Assembly: GCF_005696555.1 (NCBI RefSeq)
Contig: NZ_CP040005.1
Location: forward strand, 2,046,001 to 2,110,000
Origin: Actinomyces sp. oral taxon 171 str. F0337
GTDB taxonomy: Bacteria > Actinomycetota > Actinomycetes > Actinomycetales > Actinomycetaceae
Direction: 5' to 3'
DNA: 64,000 bases
Numbering within the stretch: position 1 is the first letter of the stretch; each line of letters starts with the position of its first letter. Positions 45,958 through 53,569 of the stretch are shown one piece after another. The notes under the pieces were generated by a model. The model was given only the letters and a program-made list of their open reading frames with translations, was not told where the DNA came from and searched no databases. The position numbers were made by a program, and so were the translations under genes.

Positions 45958-48900
45958 GAGACGACCCTCCTTCCCTCAACCTGGACGGGACAGGAGTCCT
46001 TGACTCGGCAGGTACGGCAGTGCTCGCCGGTGCGGGCCTCGATCACGGGGCCCACTCCGGCCACGGCGGCCGAGGCCACGAGGTCCTCGGCCCAGTACTC
46101 CTCACTGCTCCGGGCACCATCGTTCGCTTCACTGTCCTCCACCCTCTCCGTGGGCTCGTCCGTGGCTTCGGTGGCTGCGGGGCTGGGGTCGAGGGCGGCG
46201 CCCGGCGGAGCCAGGACGTAGCCGTCTCCTGAGCGTTTGGAGGGCTCCTTGCCCAGGAGCACGAGGGCTCCGCCGACGACGTCGAGGCCTTGCGCACTCA
46301 GGGCCAACCGGTAGGTGGCCAGCTGGGGGTGGCGCTGGACGTCCTGGGGGACGCGCTGCCCGGTCTTGAGGTCGATGATGCGCACTGTGCCGTTCCGGCC
46401 GATACCGGCGGTGTCGTCCGGGTCGTCTCCCGGGCTGCCGCCGAGGCGCTCGAGACGGTCGATGCGCCCGGAGATCCTGACCGGGACGGCGTCGGGGCCC
46501 TCCATCGGCATACGGAGGCCGGCCCGCTCACGGACCTCCGGGCTGAGGACGCGCAGGGGGATGTCCACGTCGGATCGGACGGGCCGCTCGACGTCGGCGC
46601 GAATGCCCAGGGCGTCGCAGTCACTCAGGTAGGCGTCGAGGCGCTCGATCATGGCGCGGGCGCGGTCTGCGGCCAGGCCCCCCTGCCACGTGGCGGGGTA
46701 GCCCAGGTCGGTCAGGCGTTCCTCGAAGGCCTCCCGCAGAGCGGGACCGCGCAGGTGCTCGCTCTCCGCCCGTTCGGCGATCTCGTGGACGAGGCTGCCC
46801 AGGGCCTGGGCGTCGCTGGCGGGGGCCGATCCGCCGTTGCGGGTCAGGAACCACTTGAGGGGGCAGGCGGCCAGGCCCTCGACGTCGGAGGGGCTGACCC
46901 GTATCCGTTCCCCCTGGGCGACGAGGGGGGTGTGGGAGGTGGGGCCGGCCGCGCCGATCCAGGTGGCTGGGTCGGCGCCGGATACGCCTTGGCGGGCGAG
47001 GTCGGCCAGCAGGTCGACAGCGACCCGGCCGCGCCGGCGCTCGGTGTCAGTGGCCGTCTCCAGGTTCCCGCAGATGGCGGCGTGGCGCAGCTCCCCCACC
47101 AGGCCGCGCAGAGTGAGGTCGCCGGTGTCGGGGCTCAGGAGGGGGGCACCGTCGGCGTCGGTCAGGGCGATCCCGGCACGGTGGGCTATCTCGGTCAGGA
47201 AGGGTGAGGGGGCGTGCTCGGCGTCGGCGGTGGCGGTCAGCAGGAGGCGCCTGGTGGCACGGGACAGGGCCATGATGAGCATGCGGCGCTCGTCGGCGCG
47301 CACCTGTGCCCGGGCGGCCGCCATGGCGCCGCTGCCGCCGGTCCCGTCCCCCGGGGCGGTGGTGCCTGCTGTCAGGCGTCCGGTGACGGCGTCGACGAGG
47401 AGGCCAGTGCGGGTCAGGGAGTCTCTCAGGCGCAGGTCGGGCCAGCGGTCCCGTTCCAGCCCGGCGACCACGACGAGCTCCCACTCCTGGCCCGCGCATC
47501 GCGCCGGGGTCATGACGGCGACGCCCTCCGGTCGCCGGCCCTGGGGGGCGACGGAGTCCGAGGGCAGGACCTCGGCGTCGAGCTCGGCCAGGAAGCAGGA
47601 GGCGTCCTGGCCCGGGTGACGCTCGGCCCAGACCTCGGCGCGTTTGAACAGGGCCGTCACGACGTCGAGGTCGTGCTCGGCGGCCTCGGACAGGAGTGAT
47701 CGCACGGGGCTTGCCGAGGGCAGCAGGGCGGTGGCCCGCCAGACCTCGGCCCGGTCAGAGGCGTTCCATGCGGCCCACAGCAGGGCCTCGACATCGCGAG
47801 GGGCGTCGGCGGGCGTTTCCCCGGTGGCGGCGCGCAGAGCCTCGATGATCCGGGCTGCGGTGAGGAGCCGATCCGCCTGGGTGCTCAGCGGCTCCCCGTC
47901 CAGGGACCGGGCGAAGGCGGAGGCCTGCTCGGTGTCGGCCAGCAGGGCCAGGAGGGCGGCATCGGCACCGATTCGAGCCCAGGTCTCGGTCCCACTGACA
48001 CGGGTGGCTGTGGCCTCCGGGTCCTGGCGCAGCCTTCGGCGCAGTCGGCGCAGGTCCATGGTGGTCAGCCCCACCAGGGGGCTGGTGAGGAGGGTGATGG
48101 CGGCGTCACGCTGAGGCGGTTCACCGTGCCCGCCCAGCTGGTCGCGGATGGCGGCGCGCACGATGTCCAGGAGTGCGGCCGCGGCCGGTTCCGCGCGCAG
48201 CAGCACCGCGGGTGTGCGGGAGGCCAGGGGCACGCCTCGCCTGCGCAGGTCCCTGGCGAGGGTCTCAGCATCGGCGGCGCTGCGAGCGATGACCGCCATC
48301 TGCGACCAGGCGATGCCGTGGTGGACGTGCTCGAGCCTGAGCGCCCGGGCGACGTGTGCGTGCTCCTGCCAGGTGGAGGAGGCCAGGATCACCTCGACGC
48401 CGGCTGCTGCTGCCGGGCGTTCATCGTCGGACCCGCCGGAGGAGAGCCTTGCCGATGACTGGGGAGCAAGAGTCGTCTGCCGGTGGGCCGTCGTGCCGGT
48501 CACCGGGACCCGGGCGCTCTGGTCGGCGACCACCGCCGCGATTCCCGGGTTGCCTCGGTAGCAGGTGGTCAGCTGCAGGCGGGTGGCTCCGAACCCTGAG
48601 TGGTCCTCAGCGGCGATGAGCAGGCTGGGCGTGCCGCCGCGGAAGGTCTCCACCGCGACATCGGGGTCTCCCAGCACCACGATCTGCGCCCGATGCCCGT
48701 CGGGGTCCGGGGTGGCCAGGGCGGTCAGGAGCCTGGCCGTGGCGGCCGTGCAGTCCTGATAGTCGTCCACGAGGACGAGGTCAGGGACGGGGCGGGGGAC
48801 GGTGACGACGTCGGAGTCCCAGGAGCTCAGGGCCTCCACGGCTCGGTCCTGGAGACGAGCCGTGTCCATCTTGCGGGTCTGGGCCCGGCGCTCAGCGCTG

Positions 48901-49514
48901 GCCCGGCCCTGCGCGTCCCAGGTGCGCAGAAGCTGGGACGCGGGTCCCCAGATGGGGACTTCGAGTCGGCGTCCCAGGTCGGCCAGCTCATCGGCGTTGA
49001 CGCCGAGCTCTCCGGCGCGCGCCAGGAGGTTGCGCAGCTCGGAGCGGAACGCCCGCGACCCGGTTGCCTCGGTGGGCAGCCCCGGCCAGGTGACGGTACT
49101 GATCATCGAGGCCAGGACCGAGTCCTCCTCCGCACCGGCCAGAAGCACCGGGGGCGGCAGCGGGTCGGGCCGCATGGTCAAGGAGGTGGTCAGGATCGTC
49201 AGGGCGAGAGCTGCGGGGGTGCGCACTCGTACGACGCCGTCGCCATGGCCCTCACGCAGCAGGTGGGCTGCTCGGCCACGCAGCCAGTCGGCCCGCGCAC
49301 GGGTGGGGGCGAGCAGGACGGCGTCCCGGCCGCCGGCGACCGCCTCGGCCAGCAGCCGAAGGGCCAGAGAGGTCTTGCCGGTCCCGGGAGCCCCCAGGAC
49401 GACCACGTTGGAGCCCTCGGCCATGCGGTCCAGGACTCGCTGCCCATCGGCGTCGACGGCGGGCAGCTCCGGCGCCTCGGTAGGCGGAAGGAGATGGACG
49501 GGGTCCTGGGGCAT
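45954..49514 (-). CDS. adnA: AdnA subunit of the AdnAB helicase-nuclease
   Basis: The 1186-residue partner of AdnB has Walker A GAPGTGKTS (41-49), DDYQDCTAAT, and a C-terminal nuclease domain with RIIDLKTGQR. Iron-sulfur cluster cysteines are visible: one upstream in ACPLKWFL and three in CRTCRVKDSC, as in AddB and AdnA. In mycobacteria AdnA's motor is weak and its nuclease cuts one strand. Some helicase motifs here are degenerate. It precedes adnB and is divergent from the DUF3107 gene, as in mycobacteria (Rv3202c). Confidence 0.93.
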   Translation of the reverse strand: MPQDPVHLLPPTEAPELPAVDADGQRVLDRMAEGSNVVVLGAPGTGKTSLALRLLAEAVAGGRDAVLLAPTRARADWLRGRAAHLLREGHGDGVVRVRTPAALALTILTTSLTMRPDPLPPPVLLAGAEEDSVLASMISTVTWPGLPTEATGSRAFRSELRNLLARAGELGVNADELADLGRRLEVPIWGPASQLLRTWDAQGRASAERRAQTRKMDTARLQDRAVEALSSWDSDVVTVPRPVPDLVLVDDYQDCTAATARLLTALATPDPDGHRAQIVVLGDPDVAVETFRGGTPSLLIAAEDHSGFGATRLQLTTCYRGNPGIAAVVADQSARVPVTGTTAHRQTTLAPQSSARLSSGGSDDERPAAAAGVEVILASSTWQEHAHVARALRLEHVHHGIAWSQMAVIARSAADAETLARDLRRRGVPLASRTPAVLLRAEPAAAALLDIVRAAIRDQLGGHGEPPQRDAAITLLTSPLVGLTTMDLRRLRRRLRQDPEATATRVSGTETWARIGADAALLALLADTEQASAFARSLDGEPLSTQADRLLTAARIIEALRAATGETPADAPRDVEALLWAAWNASDRAEVWRATALLPSASPVRSLLSEAAEHDLDVVTALFKRAEVWAERHPGQDASCFLAELDAEVLPSDSVAPQGRRPEGVAVMTPARCAGQEWELVVVAGLERDRWPDLRLRDSLTRTGLLVDAVTGRLTAGTTAPGDGTGGSGAMAAARAQVRADERRMLIMALSRATRRLLLTATADAEHAPSPFLTEIAHRAGIALTDADGAPLLSPDTGDLTLRGLVGELRHAAICGNLETATDTERRRGRVAVDLLADLARQGVSGADPATWIGAAGPTSHTPLVAQGERIRVSPSDVEGLAACPLKWFLTRNGGSAPASDAQALGSLVHEIAERAESEHLRGPALREAFEERLTDLGYPATWQGGLAADRARAMIERLDAYLSDCDALGIRADVERPVRSDVDIPLRVLSPEVRERAGLRMPMEGPDAVPVRISGRIDRLERLGGSPGDDPDDTAGIGRNGTVRIIDLKTGQRVPQDVQRHPQLATYRLALSAQGLDVVGGALVLLGKEPSKRSGDGYVLAPPGAALDPSPAATEATDEPTERVEDSEANDGARSSEEYWAEDLVASAAVAGVGPVIEARTGEHCRTCRVKDSCPVQVEGRRVVS

Positions 49515-49760
49515 GGGACCATCTCACCACGGCCCACCGACAGGAGCGCGCACTGTTAACGGATCGTCATCGGTTGTGAGTCCGTCACCGGGGAGAGCTG
49601 ACCGTGCATGTTCCGCGTGGCGCGAAACGGCGCGGCTCTTCGGGCACTCGAAGAGCTGGTGTAACCGGGGCCACTCTAGGATTCAGGGCAGGTTCACGCC
49701 CCTCTCCCCGATGGGCGCTATGCCGCTCAATACGGCACACAGACGATGCGAAGGAGCCCC

Positions 49761-49976
49761 ATGCAGGTCACGATCGGAATCAAGCACGCCAGCCGCGAGC
49801 TCTCCCTGGAGACCTCCGACTCTCAGGAGAAGGTGCTGGCCGCCGTGGCCAATGCCGAGACCAAGGCCGTCACTCTTACTGATGACAAGGGTCGTAAGGT
49901 CTTCGTCCCAGCCGGTTCCCTGGCCTACATCGAGCTCGGCGAGGCCGAGCCCCGCAGGGTCGGCTTCGGCATTTGA
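49761..49976 (+). CDS. DUF3107 family protein
   Basis: A 71-residue protein matching DUF3107 (mycobacterial TB9.4/Rv3208A-like), found almost only in actinobacteria. It starts MQVTIGIKHASRELSLET and ends GSLAYIELGEAEPRRVGFG, both conserved. The ATG at 49761 has an AAGGAG site. It is divergent from adnA, an arrangement recalling mycobacteria, where DUF3107 lies a few genes away. Function is unknown; the length is normal. Confidence 0.88.
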   Translation: MQVTIGIKHASRELSLETSDSQEKVLAAVANAETKAVTLTDDKGRKVFVPAGSLAYIELGEAEPRRVGFGI

Positions 49977-50116
49977 GCCTCGAGCTCTCCACATCGGCGC
50001 CGCCTCCCAGAACGGGAGGCGGCGCCGTTTGACGTGAGTCGGGAGCAAGCAAACCGATGCCCCTCGAGGCCGCCCGGTGCCCGGCAGGCCCGGTCGCCAC
50101 CATTAGTATGGGGTGC

Positions 50117-50872
50117 ATGGACCACCAGGACAGCCAGTGGGGCCTGCTCAGTCAGTGGATCACGCAGTCGCAGCGCATCGTCTTCTTCGGCGGCGCCGGG
50201 GTCTCCACCGAGTCGGGGATCCCTGACTTCCGGGGCGCCAGGGGCTTCTACCACCAGGACCGGGAGATCCCCTTGGAGCAGGTCCTGTCCATCGACTTCT
50301 TCACCGAGCACCCGCAGGCCTACTGGGAGTGGTTCGCCCAGGAGAACGCCCGCGAGGGCGTGGCCCCCAACGCGGCGCACAGGTTCATGGCCGGCCTCGA
50401 GAGGGCCGGGAAGCTGTCTACCGTGATCACGCAGAACATCGACGGCCTCCACCAGCGGGCCGGCTCCGAGCGGGTCCTCGAGCTGCACGGCAGCTGGTCG
50501 CGTCTGACCTGCACCGGCTGCGGTGAGCGCTTCACCCTGGACGACGTCGACGACGCCCGCTCCGGCGAGGTCCCCCGCTGCCCCGGGTGCTCCTCGGTGC
50601 TGCGCCCGGACATCGTGTTCTACGGGGAGATGCTGGACAGCGCCGTCATGGAGGGGGCCGCACGGGCCATCTCGGAGGCGGACCTGCTGATCGTGGCCGG
50701 CACGAGCCTGGTCGTCTACCCGGCGGCGGGCCTCATCGACTACTACACCGGTGAGCACTTGGTCCTCATGAACGCGACTCCCACGCCGTATGACTTCCGC
50801 GCCGACCTCATCATCCGTGAGCCGGTCGGTCAGGTCTTCCAGGAGCTGGAGCGCAGGAGCCGGCAGCCCTAA
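50117..50872 (+). CDS. cobB: Sir2-family NAD-dependent protein deacylase
   Basis: Sirtuins remove acyl groups from lysines using NAD. The 251-residue protein has the NAD motifs GAGVSTESGIPDFRG and TQNIDGLHQRAG, catalytic His in LELHGS, and a zinc-binding module with two CxxC pairs (CTGC and CPGC). The AGTSLVVYPAAGL motif is typical. The ATG at 50117 gives MDHQDSQWG; earlier starts at 50057 and 50108 add unconserved residues. The 3' end overlaps the convergent ppk2 by 4 bases. The substrate-specificity pocket (Tyr/Arg pair of desuccinylases) was not resolved, so deacetylase versus desuccinylase is open. Confidence 0.93.
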   Translation: MDHQDSQWGLLSQWITQSQRIVFFGGAGVSTESGIPDFRGARGFYHQDREIPLEQVLSIDFFTEHPQAYWEWFAQENAREGVAPNAAHRFMAGLERAGKLSTVITQNIDGLHQRAGSERVLELHGSWSRLTCTGCGERFTLDDVDDARSGEVPRCPGCSSVLRPDIVFYGEMLDSAVMEGAARAISEADLLIVAGTSLVVYPAAGLIDYYTGEHLVLMNATPTPYDFRADLIIREPVGQVFQELERRSRQP

Positions 50873-51728
50873 CCGATCCCCTGGTCCTCACGGTCCACGT
50901 AGCGCTCGGGAGTACCGGACTCGCTGAGAGTGGCCGCGTAGTCGGGCACCTCGCTCTGGAGGGAGCGGTCCGTACGACGGTAGCCCGACGACGGCAACGA
51001 GGACTTCTTCGGGAACGTCATCTCGGGACGCTCCACGTGCTCGTAGGGAATGGACTCCAGCAGGTGGTGGATCATGTTGAGGCGCGCCTTGCGCTTATCG
51101 GCGGACTCCACGACGTGCCAGCGTGCGGAGTCGATGTCCGTGTGGACGAACATCTCGTCCTTGGCGCGCGAGTAGTCCTCCCAGCGGGGCAGGGCCTCCA
51201 GGTCGGTGGGAGAGAGCTTCCAGCGTCGCATGGGGTCGGTCATCCGCGACTTGAAGCGCTTGTACTGCTCCTTCTGGGGGACGGAGAACCAGTACTTGCG
51301 CAGCAGGATGCCGTCGTCGACGAGCATCCTCTCGAAGACCGGGCACTGCTGGAGGAAGCGCCGGTGCTCCTCCGGGGTGCAGTAGCCCATGACGTGCTCG
51401 ACGCCGCCGCGGTTGTACCAGGAGCGGTCGAACAGGCAGATCTCGCCGGCGGCGGGCAGGTGCGCGATGTAGCGCTGGAAGTACCACTGGGTGCGCTCAC
51501 GCTCGGTGGGCACGGGAAGTGCGACCACGCGCGCGATACGCGGGTTGAGGTACTCGGTGATGGTTTGATCGCCCCACCCTTGCCGGCCGCGTCGCGACCT
51601 TCGAAGATGACGACGACGCGGGCACCGGTGGCCCTGACCCACTCCTGCATCTCGACCAGCTCCGCTTGCAGCCTCAGCAGCTCGGCCTCGTACAGGGAAC
51701 GGTCCATGGTGGGGTGCTTCTTTGCCAT
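50869..51728 (-). pseudogene. ppk2: Polyphosphate kinase 2, interrupted by a single-base frameshift
   Basis: The two halves of a PPK2 protein lie in different frames. The 5' part starts [17 protein letters not shown] at 51728 and carries Walker [14 protein letters not shown]. The 3' part continues [19 protein letters not shown] with the lid DRSWYNR, MGYC and EYSRAKDEM-type region to the stop at 50869. The break is at about 51564-51567: the plus strand reads TGGTTTGATC where an intact gene would need one more C (GATCAAGACC on the minus strand). Both halves are otherwise fully conserved, so this is either a recent mutation, a phase-variable state or a sequence error. PPK2 phosphorylates nucleotides from polyphosphate. 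It lies close to the att element. Confidence 0.85.
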
Positions 51729-51787
51729 GCTTGAGTTTCGCACAGCACACCCCCGTGCGCGCAGGGAGCCCTCAACGGAAATGGAAT

Positions 51788-51826
51788 CAGAGGAGCCCAG
51801 TCCTGGAAAAGGACTGGGCTCCTCTG
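51788..51826 (-). terminator. Chromosomal terminator originally serving tRNA-fMet
   Basis: A 16-bp perfect stem (CAGAGGAGCCCAGTCC, 51788-51803, with 51811-51826) and a TGGAAAA loop. On the minus strand it is read directly after the left copy of the tRNA 3' end and is followed by ATTCCATTTCC. Its last six bases belong to the direct repeat. It was probably the tRNA terminator before the element inserted. Confidence 0.8.
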
Positions 51827-51869
51827 GAGTGGTAGCGGGGACAGGATTCGAACCTGCGACCTCCGGGTT
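51821..51869. repeat. Attachment-site copy, distal (attL-like)
   Basis: 49 bases identical to 53364-53412. From 51830 on it equals the 3' 40 bases of tRNA-fMet, then diverges at 51870, where the rest of the tRNA is missing. An inverted repeat GTCCACG/CGTGGAC (51874-51880 and 51890-51896) lies just inside the element and could be an arm-type or core-flanking site. Confidence 0.9.
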
Positions 51870-52060
51870 GCAGGTCCACGGTCTCGTATCGTGGACGCGC
51901 TGGCTTGCCCACGGCGCGATCGTTGCGCTCGAGTACACAACCCTCAGACGCTTCTATAACCAGCGTTTCATATCAACACCATACATCACATAAACACTGG
52001 CGTTTTGAGTCAACTCATGCGTTAGGGCCGATCACCAGTCACTCACGAAGGAGGGAAGAA

Positions 52061-52756
52061 GTGAACCTGACAGTCATCACCATGAGCGGTACCCGATGGA
52101 TGACGCACATCAAGGCTCTACTTGCGAGCACCGCGCAACCGGGCTCCGGCTCACCGGAGCTCGAGCGAATCAGCTTCCGCACCATCGCTTCGGAGGTGTG
52201 GATGGCGGCGACCGACGGGATCGTCGCTACTGTCGCGCGCACTGCCGACAGCGTGGAATCAGACGTCGACGGCAGCTTCAGCATCGATGCTGATGCTGCG
52301 CGCATGACGCTGACGCTGGTCGACTACGTCGCCGACCATGGTGACACCGGCGAGGTGATGGTGTCTCTGGCTGCGATCGGAGACACCGTTACCATCCACG
52401 TCCACTCTGATGATCGTCGGAGTTCGACGCTGACGACCTCCAGCCACGAGAGCGTGGCGCAGAGCATTGCTGGCGCGATGGTGAAGGAGATGCGTCATCA
52501 GGATCGGGGCACCTGCTTAATCGGCGCTGACCTCCTCAAGACAGCCACCGCGCCCCTCGAGGGAGGTCTGACGGTTCAGCGCTGCGTGGGTGGCGGTCTC
52601 ACCATCTCATCCGGTGATGACGGTCTCTTCACCGTCATCGTCCCGATCCAGTACTCAGGGCCGGTAGAAAACGGCCCCTCACCCAAAGCCTTCGAGGCCT
52701 GGGAAGAATGCCTGGCCCGGTTCGCCAGCCAGGCCCGTCCACGAAAGGAAGACTGA
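52061..52756 (+). CDS. Uncharacterised protein of the tRNA-fMet element
   Basis: The 231-residue protein starts at GTG 52061 behind a perfect AAGGAGG site 6 bases upstream. The sequence is soluble, with alternating beta strands and repeated segments of the type FRTIASEVWMAATDGIVATV and GDTGEVMVSLAAIGDTVTIHV. These distantly resemble one domain of DNA polymerase sliding clamps (aTDg and f-v-d-A-d-a segments), but the match is too weak to name. It is the largest gene of the element and might be a replication or clamp-like accessory factor. A 27-codon frame begins at 52756, overlapping its stop, and may or may not be translated. Confidence 0.7.
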   Translation: MNLTVITMSGTRWMTHIKALLASTAQPGSGSPELERISFRTIASEVWMAATDGIVATVARTADSVESDVDGSFSIDADAARMTLTLVDYVADHGDTGEVMVSLAAIGDTVTIHVHSDDRRSSTLTTSSHESVAQSIAGAMVKEMRHQDRGTCLIGADLLKTATAPLEGGLTVQRCVGGGLTISSGDDGLFTVIVPIQYSGPVENGPSPKAFEAWEECLARFASQARPRKED

Positions 52757-52899
52757 TGAAAGCTCGCTCGTCGATAGTTCCGCTTTCGCTGGTGCAGCAG
52801 TCTCTTTTGGTGCTCGGCATTGAGCATCTGATCGCGTGAGAAGCCCGCGTCCGGCCAGCGCTCCACCACCTGCTTCGCAGTAAGCAGTGGATCAGACAC
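52576..52899 (-). CDS. Small element-borne protein, possibly excisionase-like, 3' end uncertain
   Basis: The GTG at 52899 has a perfect AAGGAGGTGA ribosome-binding site 6 bases upstream, strong evidence of a real start. The first ~45 residues (SDPLLTAKQVVERWPDAGFS, then RDQMLNAEHQKRL) look like a small helix-turn-helix of the excisionase/MerR type. The rest of the 107-residue frame lies antisense to the 3' end of the unknown gene (181-base overlap) and shows no sense, so the original 3' end may have been lost by deletion. It is divergent from the XRE repressor, the place where cro or xis lies in temperate phages. Confidence 0.5.
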   Translation of the reverse strand: MSDPLLTAKQVVERWPDAGFSRDQMLNAEHQKRLLHQRKRNYRRASFHQSSFRGRAWLANRARHSSQASKALGEGPFSTGPEYWIGTMTVKRPSSPDEMVRPPPTQR

Positions 52900-53012
52900 C
52901 CTTCATCACCTCCTTCATGGTGAGTAGTGGACCTCTCAACTTGTGAGCATACGATTTACCTACATCCATAAGACTAGCATGTATCCCCTATGAACATCTG
53001 TCAAGACTTCAC

Positions 53013-53041
53013 TTGCAGGCTTTGCTTACGTCTGTTACGTT
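53013..53041 (+). promoter_or_regulatory. Promoter of the XRE repressor, leaderless
   Basis: -35 TTGCAG (53013-53018), 17-base spacer, -10 TACGTT (53036-53041). The ATG at 53048 lies at the expected transcription start and no ribosome-binding site is present, as with lambda cI from PRM. Two TTACGT copies (53026-53031 and 53035-53040) are candidate repressor half-sites overlapping the -10. Confidence 0.55.
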
Positions 53042-53047
53042 AGTTGC

Positions 53048-53416
53048 ATGACTGAGACCCCCACCCAGAATCAAGCGATGATCGTCGAGTTCGACCAGGC
53101 GGTTGGCTTCACCATCAGTCAGTACCTGTTTGCGCGCTCGGTTACGCAGACGAAACTGGCGAAGGAACTTGGTATCGCCTACCCAGGCGTGTCAAACCGT
53201 CTGCGTGGTCGCATCAAGTGGTCAGCCGTCGATCTTGCGGTGACTGCCGACATGTTCGGCGTAGAGGTTGCCGATCTATACCCCACCCGCAGTGGCGAAG
53301 GTTGGATTCCGGCACCCTATGTTCCGGGCATGCAGAAGGCCCCGGTCCCTGTCGGGACCGAGGCCTCTGGAGTGGTAGCGGGGACAGGATTCGAACCTGC
53401 GACCTCCGGGTTATGA
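53048..53416 (+). CDS. XRE-family phage-type repressor running into the attachment site
   Basis: The 122-residue protein has a helix-turn-helix at residues ~30-75 (VTQTKLAKELGIAYPGVSNRLRGRIKW). This is the fold of CI-like repressors. The frame does not stop before the att core: its last residues [15 protein letters not shown] are encoded by the tRNA 3' end, and the stop codon is in the anticodon-stem part of the tRNA. If the element is joined end to end at the repeats, the frame would continue for 41 codons to TAA at 51991-51993. The C-terminus therefore depends on integration state. A hairpin (53338-53365) is embedded near the end of the frame. No ribosome-binding site is seen; the transcript is probably leaderless. 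Confidence 0.75.
   Translation: MTETPTQNQAMIVEFDQAVGFTISQYLFARSVTQTKLAKELGIAYPGVSNRLRGRIKWSAVDLAVTADMFGVEVADLYPTRSGEGWIPAPYVPGMQKAPVPVGTEASGVVAGTGFEPATSGL
53338..53365 (-). terminator. Replacement terminator carried by the element next to tRNA-fMet
   Basis: GGCCCCGGTCCC (53338-53349) pairs with GGGACCGAGGCC (53354-53365) with one mismatch and a TGTC loop. On the minus strand it directly follows the tRNA and is trailed by TTCTGC. It lies at nearly the same distance from the tRNA 3' end as the chromosomal hairpin at 51788-51826, so it restores tRNA termination after integration. Confidence 0.65.
53364..53412. repeat. Attachment-site copy, proximal (attR-like)
   Basis: 49 bases identical to 51821-51869. 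It comprises 9 bases downstream of tRNA-fMet and the 3' 40 bases of the tRNA (53373-53412), covering acceptor 3' strand, T-arm, variable loop and part of the anticodon stem. Confidence 0.9.
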
Positions 53417-53449
53417 GCCCGGCGAGCTACCGAACTGCTCCACCCCGCG
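53373..53449 (-). tRNA. Initiator tRNA-fMet (CAT)
   Basis: A complete 77-base tRNA with encoded CCA. The 5' end starts CGCGGGGTGGAGCAG, the anticodon stem has three G-C pairs (GGG/CCC) around CTCATAA, and position 1 (C) does not pair with position 72 (T). These are the hallmarks of the initiator. It is the integration target of the element on its 3' side. Confidence 0.95.
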
Positions 53450-53496
53450 TCGGTGTCACCAACCTTAGGGGGCACCCCACCCTTGAGGCAAATAGC

Positions 53497-53549
53497 GAGG
53501 GCGTGCCCTTCCTCACCGCCCGGTGAGGCGGGTCGCAGGGCACGCCCTC
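53497..53549 (-). terminator. Terminator of the UPF0182 gene
   Basis: A 13-bp stem GAGGGCGTGCCCT (53497-53509) with AGGGCACGCCCTC (53537-53549) encloses a second 8-bp hairpin CCTCACCG/CGGTGAGG. On the minus strand it follows the UPF0182 stop by 21 bases and is trailed by GCTATTTGCC. Confidence 0.85.
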
Positions 53550-53569
53550 ATGCTGCGCTCCGAACGGGC

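Larger units (their letters stand above)
51821..53412. mobile_element. Small integrated element at the 3' end of tRNA-fMet
   Basis: The segment is bounded by 49-bp perfect direct repeats (51821-51869 and 53364-53412), each holding the last 40 bases of the initiator tRNA gene plus 9 flanking bases. The right copy is part of the intact tRNA; the left copy is an isolated tRNA 3' end, the far att scar. The 1494 bases between them have lower GC and carry a phage-type XRE repressor, a divergent small gene and an unknown gene. No integrase, relaxase or replication gene is present, so this is a deletion remnant or a satellite mobilised in trans. Confidence 0.85.

Noticed and set aside
51037..51993. 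318-codon plus-strand frame ending in the same tail as the joined repressor
   Set aside because: Most of it is antisense to ppk2. Only its last part matters, as the continuation of the repressor frame in an excised circle.
52756..52839. 27-codon frame starting on the stop of the element's unknown gene
   Set aside because: It has an AAGGAAGAC-like site and could be coupled, but no family and it is antisense to the divergent small gene; too weak to call.
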